Shown piece after piece: positions 1 through 12,528 of a stretch of DNA of 64,000 nucleotides. Under the pieces are notes generated by a model. It had not been told where the DNA came from, made no database searches, and saw only the letters and a program-made list of their open reading frames with translations. Every line of letters begins with the position of its first letter. The stretch's first letter is position 1. This stretch comes from Cardinalis cardinalis. Lineage: Eukaryota; Chordata; Aves; Passeriformes; Cardinalidae. Made by a program: the position numbers and the translations under genes. The DNA lies in assembly GCA_014549065.1 (NCBI GenBank), contig JACDOX010000024.1, positions 4,251,298-4,315,297 of the forward strand, given 5' to 3'.

Positions 1-1729
1 CTCTACTGCTCTGGAAAAAAAAAAAATAGATGGGTTGGTTCCTGAAGCACCTCAGTGAGCTCTTGGTTTGATTGCAGAGGATAACTTGGGAACAGCACCA
101 GATGAGTCATCCTCCACCCCTGCCTTCATGGACTGAATATTCCCTTACCCAGTCCTCTCAGTTCTTGTTAGGCTATTCCTGCTGAGTAGAGCTGTGGGAA
201 GTGTTGCCAGCATGGGCTTCTCTCTAGGAAGCTCTGATTCTGGAGGACTATGAATGCTGTCAGTTATAGCAGATTTCCCTTCCTGAAGCTAGTGAAAATT
301 TCACCAGAAGTGTAGTTTGTATCTGTGGGGTCCTTAACACACAGGAAAGTGGCTGACTGCAGTGTTTGAAGCCTGTGTCATACCTGACTGGTATGTTAGC
401 AATCATTGGTGCTCTGCTGGATACTACTGTAGCAGTATCATGCTGCTTCTGAAACTGGGTATAGTTTCTTTTTTTTTGCTTTTCAAACCCAGAGATATGT
501 TTTAGAGTATTCATTTTTCTGCCTATACATGGTAAAATCAACATGAACAATGCTGANCTAAATAGGTAAAGTCCAGCTTCTAGGGGCAACTATTCAATTT
601 TGAACCTAGAAATACAAGCTTCAGTTGTTCAGTTCTACAGTTCCTGAGTTTGAATACAGCAGCATTATGCAAGAAGACAAAAAACCAAAACAACATTAAC
701 TGTTTGGCATACTTTATAACAATTCAGTTGAAGAGAAAAAATGTATGGTCAAAGTATTAGAAGCAGCTGTGGATACCTTAAGCAGGCTTAAAATTTTAAG
801 AGAAGTGCATATTGCTTTAAAAAGGAGCAGGGTGTAGCATTGGCATTGGCTCATACAATTTTTGAATGGCACGGAATATAATATTTCAGTAAGTCTTAGT
901 CAAACTGTTCTAATTAGCCTACAAAAGAAAAAAGACCTTATGAACTGAAAACATCTTGCACTGAATGGGTAAACTTGATCAGTTTAGTCTGAATTATTTG
1001 GCTTCAGTCTGCATGTCTCATTTGATGTTTGTTGGCCTTTGTACAACTGCAGAAGAGTCATGTAGGAGAGAGGGGCTAGAAGCNCTGTAGACTGTTCTTT
1101 TTGGAGACAGTTGTCCCTCAAATTTGTGTACTTGAGCCAGAAAGTTCAGGGTAATGCTACGAAAAATAGTGCTTCTTGAAGCATAGCCATATTTATCTGG
1201 CATTAATTCATATACAGTGCATACAACACTGGCACAATTACAAAAAAGGAACTGATTACAAAAGTGTATGGAGTGGTGATTTTAATAGGGTCACAGTTTA
1301 TTAAAATCACAGCAAACAGAAAAGGAAAACTCTTTAGAAATATTTTCTTATTTGTCCTTCTTCCAACCTCTCTTTAATATGTATTAATCTATTACTATCT
1401 ACTGTTTTTTAATTTTAAATCTAAAGATAATAAAATATAGTATCCTTAAATGTTTCATCTTTTTAAGACTCTTCAGGCCATCAAAAAAATCAAAAGTTCA
1501 CTCTAGCACACTGTTTTCATTTGTGTCACATTGATTAAGCCAAGTTCTGGAAGATTAAAACTAATAATGAAAAATGCTATCAGTTGTCCTTCCTCAGAAT
1601 CCATACCTCAGAAAGCATTTGCTGCATGTGTAAAATCTGGAGATACTCTGAATATTACCTAGTTGCTCCAGCTCTTCTAGCTTTTTAGGGCCTAATTCAA
1701 ATTACTGGTGAACAGAGGCCAAAAGTCAA

Positions 1730-1747
1730 ATATATATATATATATAC
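1730..1747. repeat. (TA)n microsatellite
   Basis: Eight TA dinucleotides followed by CACATA. Confidence 0.9.
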
Positions 1748-2344
1748 ACATACCTAAATGCATTTTTGATTTAGAAAGGACTTTGGATGTCTGCAAGTGC
1801 ACAGACACTGTTTGACCTGAACTCTTCTGACATTAGCCACCTGTTGCATAAGCTACAGGACTGATAAAATAGAGTTGCAGAAGTATTCTGTTCTTTTTAC
1901 TTTCAAGACAGCAAAGCATTGCAGCCAATTTTTGAAAACTGAGCGGGAAACAGAAAGGAGGCAATAAAAAAACCCCTCTAGAGATATGGAGTGTTTTTCC
2001 TCATGGCTGTTTATGGTACTGTCAAAGGTATAGTTCTGCTCTACAGAAACAAGTAAAACTGCATTACTCCTAAGCCATTCAAAAAAATTGCTGCTTGGAC
2101 TCCATCCAAAAATCTACTGCTAATTACAGGTAGATCAGTTTTTATCAAATACTCAGAGGAGAAACTGTGTCTGAAAGGATTTTAAAGTAAATCTCCAAAT
2201 CATAATATAATTCAATTTTAATTCCAAAATGTATTTATATTTACTGAAGATTTTAATTTTTTTTCTTTTTTTTTTTTCTTTTTCCAGTCTTTCTGGTATT
2301 TTCTCAGTAGACATTTGGTATTCTTGCAAGGTTTTTTAAACTTG

Positions 2345-2374
2345 GCTTTCTGTAACTCAGCTTTCTGTAACTCT
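2345..2374. repeat. 15-bp tandem duplication
   Basis: GCTTTCTGTAACTCA then GCTTTCTGTAACTCT, adjacent copies differing only in the last base. Confidence 0.85.
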
Positions 2375-3097
2375 TAAGGGGTTTTTCCAGATGTTGGATG
2401 CTCATTAAAATGAATTCTGTTCTAGTTCAAAAGTCTTTGGAGAAGCACTGAGTAAGGCAACAGTCCATTGATTCTCTCATATTAGACTCAGTGTTGGGTT
2501 CATTTCACGGACTTAAGTTCAGCAAGTAAAAATGTGCAGCTGTTAGTTCATTTCTCAACAGTGTTTTTGGCCAAAGAAGACTTGTATGTACTACTGCAGT
2601 GACTTATAGGTTTGGGTTTTTTTTTGTGGTAAAGGATGCTTCTTGCTTCCTTTGATCATTGTTGTGTGAATCTGATGCACCAATGATGAATTGCTTTTAA
2701 ATACACACTGACAAAATTGAGGTTTCTGCCATTGGTTAAAGAAGCTAGAAACAACATCATGCCCAGACTTTGCTGAGTCTTCTGAGTAATTTCAGCATGT
2801 TTAGATTGGCTTATTTTATGATTGGGAGAAGAAAAAAGAGAACAAGAGTCAACTTGAAAATTTGTTTTAAGACCAGGGTAATCCCACATAAAGTCAGAAC
2901 ACATTACAATGGAAGGAAGTAAATTCAAGTACACAGAGGCTATATCCTACTTCCCTTGCTTTTATACTGGCACATAGTAACTTAATAGACTGTACTAGAG
3001 AAGTTGATAGGGGAAATATCTTTTTTATTTTCCTAGGGAAGACAATTTTTTTTCAGATTTGACTGCTAACTGCAGCCTTTTTTTTTACCTAACACAC

Positions 3098-3193
3098 ATG
3101 AGTTTCTCAGGTGTGTTATTTATGGATTAGTAAATTGCTTATCCCATGAGTTTCTCAGGTGTGTTATTTATGGATTAGTAAATTGCTTATCCC
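3098..3193. repeat. Exact 48-bp tandem duplication (two copies)
   Basis: Copies at 3098-3145 and 3146-3193, beginning ATGAGTTTCTCAGGTGTG and ending GCTTATCCC, are identical base for base. Identity implies a recent event or an assembly artefact. Confidence 0.95.
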
Positions 3194-3770
3194 AATAAAC
3201 TTCTTTATTTTTAACTTAAACACTTTTTTCCATCTTTTGAAACAAATTGATTCTTGCTATTTTGGTGAGATTGTGTTAATGCCAAAGGAGTTGTCCCTTT
3301 TAAAACATTTCATTTCAAAAAAAGTTTCTAGAGTGTAGGGAATAACCTGAGTTATTTATAATTAATACTCAGGTAGTTTTAATGTCAGTTTTAAGTANTC
3401 CCCCTGCAAAAATTACAGATTGTTGATTTGCCTGTTTTAATCTCACTGTTCCACTGCCATCAAAAGAAAAATCCAGTTCATGTTANAGCTGTTGCCATCA
3501 AATGATAATTAAGGATTTCCTTTTTGCCTGAATTTAACTATGACTGCTCACATGGCTTTACAGACTCAACACATCCATTATTGTAACCATTGAAAACTGG
3601 ATAGTGTAATATTCAGCCTATCNGATACATTAATTCTTTTACTATGCTAAATCTTACTTCATTAGATATTCTTTATTTTTGGCCTGCTTCTACTGAATTG
3701 AAAAGCTTTGGGTTTTCTTATAGGGAAAAAATACAAATTAACTTGATGCAAAATGTGTGATGTGCTTCTG

Positions 3771-3890
3771 GCTGGCTGAGTGCAGGCAGCATTTGAGGAC
3801 ACTTTTAAAGGCCTATATAGTAGAAAGATGGCTGGCTGAGTGCAGGCAGCATTTGAGGACACTTTTAAAGGCCTATATAGTAGAAAGATG
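3771..3890. repeat. Exact 60-bp tandem duplication (two copies)
   Basis: Copies at 3771-3830 and 3831-3890, starting GCTGGCTGAGTGCAGGCAGC and ending TAGTAGAAAGATG, are identical. The following GTTGG diverges from GCTGG. It is the second perfect duplication within 800 bp. Confidence 0.95.
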
Positions 3891-4805
3891 GTTGGAATAG
3901 GTACAGAAAGAAAAGAAATTATTGAGCTGAAAAAATTTATACTTAAAATAATATACAAAGAAAGTATGGGAAAGANACCTAAAATTAAGAAATTTAGCTT
4001 TCAGATTAAAAGCGTGATTTGAAAATAGCTTTCCTATAGCTTACCCCATTTTCATAGTTTACTGGAAAATTTTGTCATTACTCTGTGAAATCTATGGCAG
4101 ATTCTTAAGGCATCCCTGCAACTAAGGCCAGTATTCATTAGCCCTGAAAACTTCTAAACATTTATCTACGTGAGTAATGACCACAGTACGAATTACCACT
4201 AATCCAAGGATTGGGATTTCTATTTCATTGCTATCATGTGATAACATCATGTGCAGGTTTTTCACTGTAATGTAAATGCAAGGAATAAAAACCACCAACT
4301 TACTTCCCAGTAACGGGTTCTTGTTCCCAACCTTAATTACAAATATTACTTTGGTTTTACCAGGGCACANGGGAGGACAGGAACCACTGTTACTGTGTGT
4401 AACTGTCACCAAAATCAAAAGCATTTTTGCAGCAACTTCAGGGGGGCCCAGATTAAAGCAGATGTGAGATGAGACAAAATTCACACCAAACCTGACATCA
4501 CTTTGGGCTGAGCATTTTATCTGTGAGTACATCTGGGATCCATGCATATCCGAGGGCAGAATATAGTCCTTTATCTCTTTGCCAGAAGTTAAGGTTTGAA
4601 AGTCCCATTGGCCTCATGGTTGTTATTTATTCTAATGAAACTATCCTAGCACTTAAAGAATTTATTTATAACATACATTAGGACTTGTCTTTCTTCTTCA
4701 GAAGACTGCACATGTGCACAACAGCAGTCTTATGGTGGTTGGCAGGTATCCTTGCCTCACTCAAGCATCAAATTGTTGCGTTTTTTTCCTGAAATTCCTG
4801 CACAG

Positions 4806-4890
4806 GAGAAGATTATACTCATGGTCACCATCTGGTTGGCCACGTTCTTTTATTTTCAAATGGCAGGGAAATCTGTATCAACTGCACAAG
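4806..4890 (+). other. Cryptic-exon candidate, 85 bp, unassigned
   Basis: The segment is bordered by TTTTTTTCCTGAAATTCCTGCACAG on the left and by GTAAGTTTTT on the right, the strongest-looking donor context (ACAAG|GTAAGT) in the upstream intron. It is open in one frame and reads EKIILMVTIWLATFFYFQMA then GKSVSTAQ, entering phase 0 and leaving phase 1. The first 20 residues are strongly hydrophobic, like a single membrane anchor. It matches no protein I recognise and is not part of NAV3 as I know it. Options are an alternative exon, a non-coding RNA exon, or a chance pairing of good splice signals. Phase 1 out does not join in frame to the phase-0 CH exon at 49945. Confidence 0.25.
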
Positions 4891-7800
4891 GTAAGTTTTT
4901 GAGACCTGATTTGACTGTACTGATTTGTTGCGTGTAGGTCTGTTTCTAGTCATCATATCTTTTAAGAAAAGTTTACTGTTTGTATTTGAAAACATGTAAC
5001 ATGTTAATATGATAGGCTTGAGCATGAGGATACATATTATAGATCTACTCATAAGAATTAGTTTCCTTGCAGCCTAATTTTCTGAGAAAGCTTTCTTCTC
5101 TTCTTTGGGCAGAGAATTATTTTCTGATAAATATTAGGGTAAAATCTTCATATTGTTCCTCTCTGCTTCCTTCACTGGGTCTTTTGGTGAAACCTGTGTT
5201 CTGCCCTTCAGCAAGGTCTAATACTGGAATTTTTGCTCCTAAGGTGTTTCTCGTCAACAAAACAGGCAGGATCCTTTAATCAGCACACAACTTTCATCAG
5301 CCACATGTATTCTTTAGGGCATCTATAACTATTCAGTAAACTCTGTTGAATTATACCATTTCTTCCTAAAAGTCTCCTTCTGTGATTTTAACTCTCAGAT
5401 TGACTTCAACTGATCAAAAAAAATATTTTCCCTTCTTTTGCTGTCAGTGTATGGCATCCACATTGAGGATAGGATATGATTCAGCTCACTGCTGAGCCAC
5501 AGATATCTGTACCTTTCCATGATTCTCTACTTTCAATCTTATGGAGAGAGGGGGAACATATCTCTGCATGCATGACCTCTGTGTGTGCATCAGGATGCCA
5601 GGAAATGCAGGTCTTTGTAAAAAATGAGCAGCTCTATAAGGTCTTGGTGTACATGATCAAAGTACTGCAAATCCTGTAAGCATAATAACTCATAATTCTG
5701 CCTAAAAGACTTTGGAGCTAAGTCTTTTCCCATTCCTCAGCCAAAGAATAAAACTTTATTCTTAATAATTTCTGCACGCCTTCCTCTTGAACAGAAGGGA
5801 AACTGCAGATTTTACAGAGATTGCCATTGCAGAAAATAGAAGGGCCAATGGTCTTTGATGCCCATGGCAGCCTTGGGATGGAGCAGTAATTCAGATTCTN
5901 ATTACTTCATGCTAAGTTAAAAGATGGTGCACCTCACCTCCCCTCACTGCAGATGGAAGATGGATGATCTTAGCAGACACCAGCTCTTCCAGAGTTCCTG
6001 TTTGCTTATGACATGATTCCCTCCTCGCTACCACCCACTCACATCTGTTTAAAAATTTGGTATGATTTCATATATCACCACAACTCCAGAGACAACTCAG
6101 AGCTTCCCTTCATGATGTCCTGTGAGCTAGAAGGAGTTGCTTTGGCACCTGTTATACTTGGTCCCTATTCAACCGCAAATAAAAGAGGCCTCAGCAAAGG
6201 TGTTGTCTGTTTGTCTGTTTTTGTCTGTCCCCTACTGAAGCTCTCTGAGGAAGCTGACATTGATCTTGGAGTTGAAGCTAGTTTCTGGGTCACTAATCCT
6301 AATTTAGACTTTGTAAAGCAGACTTTCTGAAAGGCAGCATGAGGCACCATTGTGAATTGTAAACAGCATGGTGATGAGGTCTAAAACAAGAGAGATGGTG
6401 TGCTTTGGATTCAATCTAGGTGTCTCTCTTAATGTTAAGTGTTTCCTCCTAGATAAATAGTGTTTCATTTTCATCCAGTTTTATTTCACTTTCTTTTCCT
6501 TTACATGGGAAAGGATATCACCCTGACAGTTGCAAAAACCACTGAAAACCTTCAGTGTTGTCATTCAGCCAAATTTTAATCCATTAAAAGTGTGGAAGAA
6601 TGAAATGAAACACAGATTAGATATTAAATGCAAAAACATGATTATTGATACTTAGATNTGAGTTCCTGTATTTCTGTTTTCTTTTTTTGCCACAAATGAT
6701 AATGAATTATGGACGATCCTACTCTTGAATGGTCTTCATTCTCCTCATAAGTGGGCAGGTGAAAAAGACAATGTAATAGGCACCCCTTGGTTCTGTTAAA
6801 TCTTCCATTAATGTCTATCATTACAGAATTTGTTCAAATATAACATCTGAGGAATGTATGGTTTTGACCACTATGACCAATTGGAATTTTCTGGGTAATA
6901 TGTACCATTTCTGTCATGCTGCTGCAGATACAGAAAGAGGATGCTTATAAATGGCCTCATCTGTTTATTTGAGGACATTTCTTCTAGTTATAGGAGATTA
7001 TGTAGAAACCACTGATGTATGATATTATTTTTAAAACTGAGAGATCTGTTTGATTTTAACAGGGCTCTGCTGATACCCAAGAAATTTTATTGAACAATTT
7101 ACCAAACCCTTTTTTATCTCCTCACTAGTTTTATACCTTTCAAGTCTAAATGAATTTAATGTCAGGTTCTTGTCAGCAAATCAGAAAACCAAGTACTGAA
7201 GGTTAAAAAATTTTCTGAAGANCTACCCTTGAAAACATGTTCATATTTTTGAAGATTGGTCAGTGCCTCTTTGAGAAAGTTCACTAATATTAGGCAAAAT
7301 GGTTTTATAAATGTGAGCTTCGGAAAGTCCCTGTAAATTACTGAAAAAGTGTTGCTAATTATGCTTTTAACTACGAGATCCTACTGAATATCTAGTGTGT
7401 AGTCAAAGTTATGAAGAAAGCAAAATGGTTTCATTCCTAAAATTGAAGTGGTGCTGTTTTCAGTAACATTTATTTCAAATGTACATGTTGGCCAAATAGT
7501 TTAATAATCAGCCTGTGAACTACACATCTCCCAAAGGCTACCTCTCATCCACACATTATTTTGAATATTTCCTGAAGTCATGTTAAATGCATAAGGCTTT
7601 TCCACCTGCATTTTCTGGATAATGATTAGAGTATCTCCAGTCCNGCTTTTGTAAGCACTCAAGTATGGCTGTTATTCTCCTTTTGACTCCTCTTACACTC
7701 AGTCTTGAGCTAGCACGAGTATCTGAGTAGTCATGTAGACAAATAGATCAGAATTCATAGACTTTTACCAGAAGTTAAATAAAAAGCATGACTTAATCTG

Positions 7801-10800
7801 GATCTGTTTTCTAGTACTGTTCACAGACTCTTGTAACAGGAGATGAAGGGAGGAGTAAGCAGTGGGTGTAGGAAGCNGATAGGACTTTTGAACTAGTTTT
7901 CAGTTTATATCAATTTTAAAACATAGCTTAGAATAGGACTCAATAGCCTCAGATTAAAAATAAAAGCACCTGAGATAAATGGGGGAGGCTTTTTAAAGTT
8001 TCTATTTATGTCTTTGATGGATAGGAAACTCTTATTTGAAAGTACTGTGAGTAGACTTAAAATCATTCTAGTGTAATTTCGTAAATTTATCTAGAATCCC
8101 TGGAAGATCATCTGCTGATCAGAAAATCTGAACTTGAATATTCTTGGCTTGAAAATTAAGCATTAGATTTATACAAAATAAAGCCATGGAACTGGGAAGT
8201 TTTATGTAAGAAATAAATAAGAAAGGAATTCTATAGATGATGCAGGATACTGAGTATTGCAAGCTTTTTATTAAATGACTGCCAGATGAAATTACAGCTC
8301 TAAAATGTCTGGAGTTAATTTTATCTGTGTTAATTTACATATTGACAGAACTACATGACCAAAATCACCTTTTTTTTTTCCTCCCCCTATTATAACAAAC
8401 TGTAGTTGAACCCATGCTAGGTCTTAGGAGTTAAGAATAAATTTTCCTGTNGACCTGACATATTTAAATTAGCGTTCATAAAGTTTTGTACATTTATATA
8501 GTTTTGTANGAAGATCTGTAAAAAAAGAAGGAATGATAAAGTCTGCTTTAAATAAGAAACATAATGATGCTTCAAAGGAAAAACATACATAATTGGAAGG
8601 AAGGAAACAGTTGACTGAAAATTTCTTTTAAATTAGTGCCTAACAATGAAAAACATGTATATATGTATATACNTTTGGGAAACATGAAGGGAGTTATTTC
8701 TGATCATTAAGAACAAGTCAGCTATTTCCTTAGCTAATCAAATTTATCTCTCTTTTTTATTATTCTTTTTTATGGGAGCTACTAAGAAGATATATGAAAC
8801 AAGTCATCCTTTTGAAATTTTTTTGCTAAATCAAGATGAGATATTTCCAAAGACATTATCATTATTGTTGTTGTTTTGTTGTTAATATTATATTTTAGTA
8901 TTGTCTGACCAGAGGTCAGCTTGTTTTCTTCTGCTCTGACCCAGGTTTCTCTTTTTATTGTCCCTANGATGAATTGTTCAAGAAACTCACTTCCTTCAGT
9001 TTGTCTTTCACTCCATACCTCTTTTCTGCTTCAAGATCCTCTATTGCTTCTGAAATATTCTCTGGCTGCATCCTTTATCACATGTCCTCCATTGTTTCCA
9101 TTCCTTTTGTCTTGTCACAACTTTCTCCTTCACCTTCCTGGTGTGCCTGAGTGTGAAAGAAAAACAGAGGGGTGTTGATGGGGTGTTTTAGGAGAAAAGG
9201 GTATTTCTGATTCTGTAAGAGTTTTTTATTTCCCTAGTCATAGCAGAAGAATTATACCATCTTGGAAATAATTTTAGAAGTACAAGAGAGACAGAGAGAT
9301 TACTGTGAACTGTGACTTGTTCAGATTTTTCCTCTTTGAGTTAATTTGGAAGGTGGACTAGTCAGTTGGCACATACTATCTTTTTGTCCAAATAACTGAA
9401 ACATTCTATTCACCTCTTCATCACAGACAGTAACTGCATGATATATACCTTATGCCACAAAACATTTTTCACTTAAGCATGTAACTCTTACGAGNATAAA
9501 AGAGTTTTGAACCACAAAATAATAAGTATGGTCTGTAACCTTCATAAAAAATATAAAGAATATGCACTGTGAAGAGGAAATATCATTAAATTATGTATCA
9601 ACATAATTTTTGAATTCATATGTGTTTTTACACTGTGGTAAAAATAATGCAAAAGACGTATGTGGGGTTTGGCATAGAATGTAGTTACTTTATTTTGTTA
9701 CAGCTGTGATAAGAAGTTATGGAAGGGAGAGAAGAAAAGCCTTGAAAAGGAGCAGAATAAATTAGAGAGTCTGTCAAATGCAGAACTCTTTTTCCAGGAG
9801 GTGAAAGATACACTATGGAAGGGGAATTAATCCCATTCAGTGGCCAGACAAAGAGAGGCATTGGAAAAAGAAGACATCTGTTGATGAAGTAGAACATAGA
9901 TTGGCAAGAGATGAAGTGAGATGACTGAAGGAAAACTTTTTAAACATCTCAGAGGAACATATTTTAAATGATATTTTGGAATGGAACAGACTGAAGATTG
10001 TAATGCATTTTGATCTCAATATAGAAAGACGACGCCAAATTAGGAAAAAAAATAACATTCTGTGGTGGAATTAAATATTAAGGAATGAATTTATTCTAGA
10101 TGACCAGTGGAAAAGAGTATATAGTTTTATTCAAAAGTAGGCATGTGATCATGAAAGTGAAAAGTGGACAAGATTCTGGTTGTAAGAAAAAGATCCATGC
10201 TCTGAGCCCCAGGCAAAAGGCATTTGAAGAATCTCCCTGATTAGAAATTCTGACTAACAGTGGCAAAATTTCTAGCTGCTGGGACAATGATTCTTGATAC
10301 ATTAAGCCANTATGAGCTGATCCATCTTGACATGAGCAAGGTGGAGAAAAGAAATGTGTTTACAGCCTCTTTGAGATTATAATCATGTAAATAATCATGA
10401 TCTTAAGAGCAGTCTTGAAAACAGTTTAGAGGTAGAAACAAAGAGCACAGTAGTTAAAGCTTAAAGATACTATATTAACAGTGAGATCACAAACTCACAA
10501 AGGAGATCAACCTCCAAGGATTTAGGAAAANAAGCCAAACTATTTTGCCTCGCTTTCTAGCCAGTGGCAGGCACACTTTCGTTTTTCCTCAAAGAACTTA
10601 AGTGCCTAAGTGAAAAATTCTGTTAGTCTGGGTGCCTCAGAGAGGCTCCCCGTGGTCAAACTGAAAAACTATGTCCCTGTTTTATTCATGGGGCTTTCAG
10701 GGATTTGCTAGTCCCCAGAAGGTTTTAGTTCTTTGACTAAACTCCAATCACATCTCTTATTTTTCTTTCAAGCTATTGTAGAAGGAGGATGTGTTTACTT

Positions 10801-10977
10801 TATACTTAACAGTTGAATATTGTACTTAAATTTTGTACCCACAGCAAGAAAGAGAAGACATGAATTTTAGGCTTTTCTCAACTGAATTCACAGGCCCCCC
10901 ATTTCCTTTAAGAATGCCCTATTCACTTCTTCTGAAAGCATTCAGAAAAAAAAAAGTTTCTATTCTGTAAGTGAACA

Positions 10978-11005
10978 AGAATAATTCTTTTTAGAATAAT
11001 TCTTT
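10978..11005. repeat. 13-bp near-tandem repeat
   Basis: AGAATAATTCTTT occurs at 10978-10990 and again at 10993-11005, separated by TT. Each copy is itself nearly palindromic, so the region can fold several ways. Confidence 0.8.
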
Positions 11006-11169
11006 CAGCCTGTAGGATCAAGTTTGAGGTAAATTGAATGTTATTAGATTACTTGATGAGAAGGTTAACAGAAGGAAGAGACAAGTTCCCCACCAGGCTG
11101 CATCTGTGACCTGAGCAATGAGAGTGAGATGGCTGCTGCAACTTGCAGAACATTGACCTGAGAAGGAGC

Positions 11170-11219
11170 TATAATTAACCACTGGGGACTAGTCAAAGTA
11201 TAGCTAGTGATTAATTATA
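11170..11219. repeat. 14-bp inverted repeat (hairpin), 22-nt loop
   Basis: TATAATTAACCACT at 11170-11183 pairs with AGTGATTAATTATA at 11206-11219 with a single C/A mismatch. It is AT-rich, and no element boundary or target duplication was recognised around it. Confidence 0.75.
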
Positions 11220-12423
11220 AGGTAAAGAAAACCCATTGTCTTTATATATGCTCCCTATAGTATAGTAGAAGGGAAATCAGTTTATTTGAATTTCAGTGTG
11301 ACACGATCCTCAGGTTCCTATTACTTTACTCTGCAGAGGATGAAACATGTTCCTATGGACTGAATATATTAAATGGGTCCCCAGTATAATGTGTCTATGG
11401 AGAAATGGAGAAATAGGTCTCTGAAAGCCATATGCTTGAAATAACAGGATAAGGGCCCTTAAATACTGCTCCTTGTGAAAGCTGGCTTTGCACAGTAAAA
11501 GTGAAGAGGCAGACCACCAATGAACAACTCGATTTATAGATTTATAGCAAACATTACTTCTGCGGGATTAGATGACGTGACAATTTTTATAATACTCTAA
11601 ACTTTTTAAGAAAATATAGAAAAGNACCACTTTTTCTGTGAGAACGGGAATTTCCACAACCAAACCCTTAGTTTTCTGTTTTATTTTCCAAAAGAGCAAA
11701 ATGGATTTAATATTAGAAATATGTTCTCTCTGGATTCAATTTCAGTCTCAGCCACACTCTCCAAATAAGAATCTATAATCCAACTGACTGCTCTCACAAA
11801 GTTCCCTCTAACGTATCTGTAAATGAAAATATGTGTGCTAGAACAGACTGCATAAGTTTAACTAAATTGGCTTGAAACACACATATTTTAGCTAAGCGAG
11901 TGCAGGATTTTGTGCAGACAATGTCTATATCACCTGTCTATGTGCTCTGTTTTAGTTAGGAAATATAAGAATGGAATGTCTGTGGGGGGAGAAGAAAATT
12001 CAGTTATAATCAGTTATTAAAGGGTTTTTAATGCAAGCCACATTATGGAGGGAATAGCTACCAGTATTCAATTGGTTAGTATGAAGGTTACTGTAAATCT
12101 GTAAATTTTGTTACTGATTTTTGAAAAAACAAAACAAATCCCTTTCTTGCTGGGAAATATTTTTCCACATTAATAGGAGGAATAAAAAAATATCCATTGA
12201 GATAAACAGAAAATACTCTTTTAATGTTTAACACCATAATTTAGATCCTTTCAAGAAGAAAAAAAAGAACCAAAATCTGCTCTTGATTATACATGATTTT
12301 CAATGAGTCAAAAAGGGTTAGCACAAGCACATCCAAAGAGCAGAATTTGGCTCATGGCACGTAAGACAAAGAAGCGACTCGAGAAATAAAAACTCTACAT
12401 AAGCATGATCATCATTATTATAT

Positions 12424-12528
12424 ACATTTGAATTTTAGAAATTATTGGAACACACATTTGAATTTTAGAAATTATTGGAAACTACTAACACACATTTGAA
12501 TTTTAGAAATTATTGGAAACTACTAACA
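12424..12528. repeat. Three-copy direct repeat, 30/38-bp spacing
   Basis: The 27-mer core beginning ACATTTGAATTTTAGAAATT recurs exactly at 12424, 12454 and 12492. Copies two and three also share the extension ACTACTAAC. The spacing (30, then 38) shows a short unit duplicated first and a longer one afterwards, or loss of 8 bp from the first. Confidence 0.95.

Noticed and set aside
4122..4547. 141-codon minus-strand frame
   Set aside because: No recognisable motif, interrupted by an N codon, and the region has no promoter-like or splice context on the minus strand.
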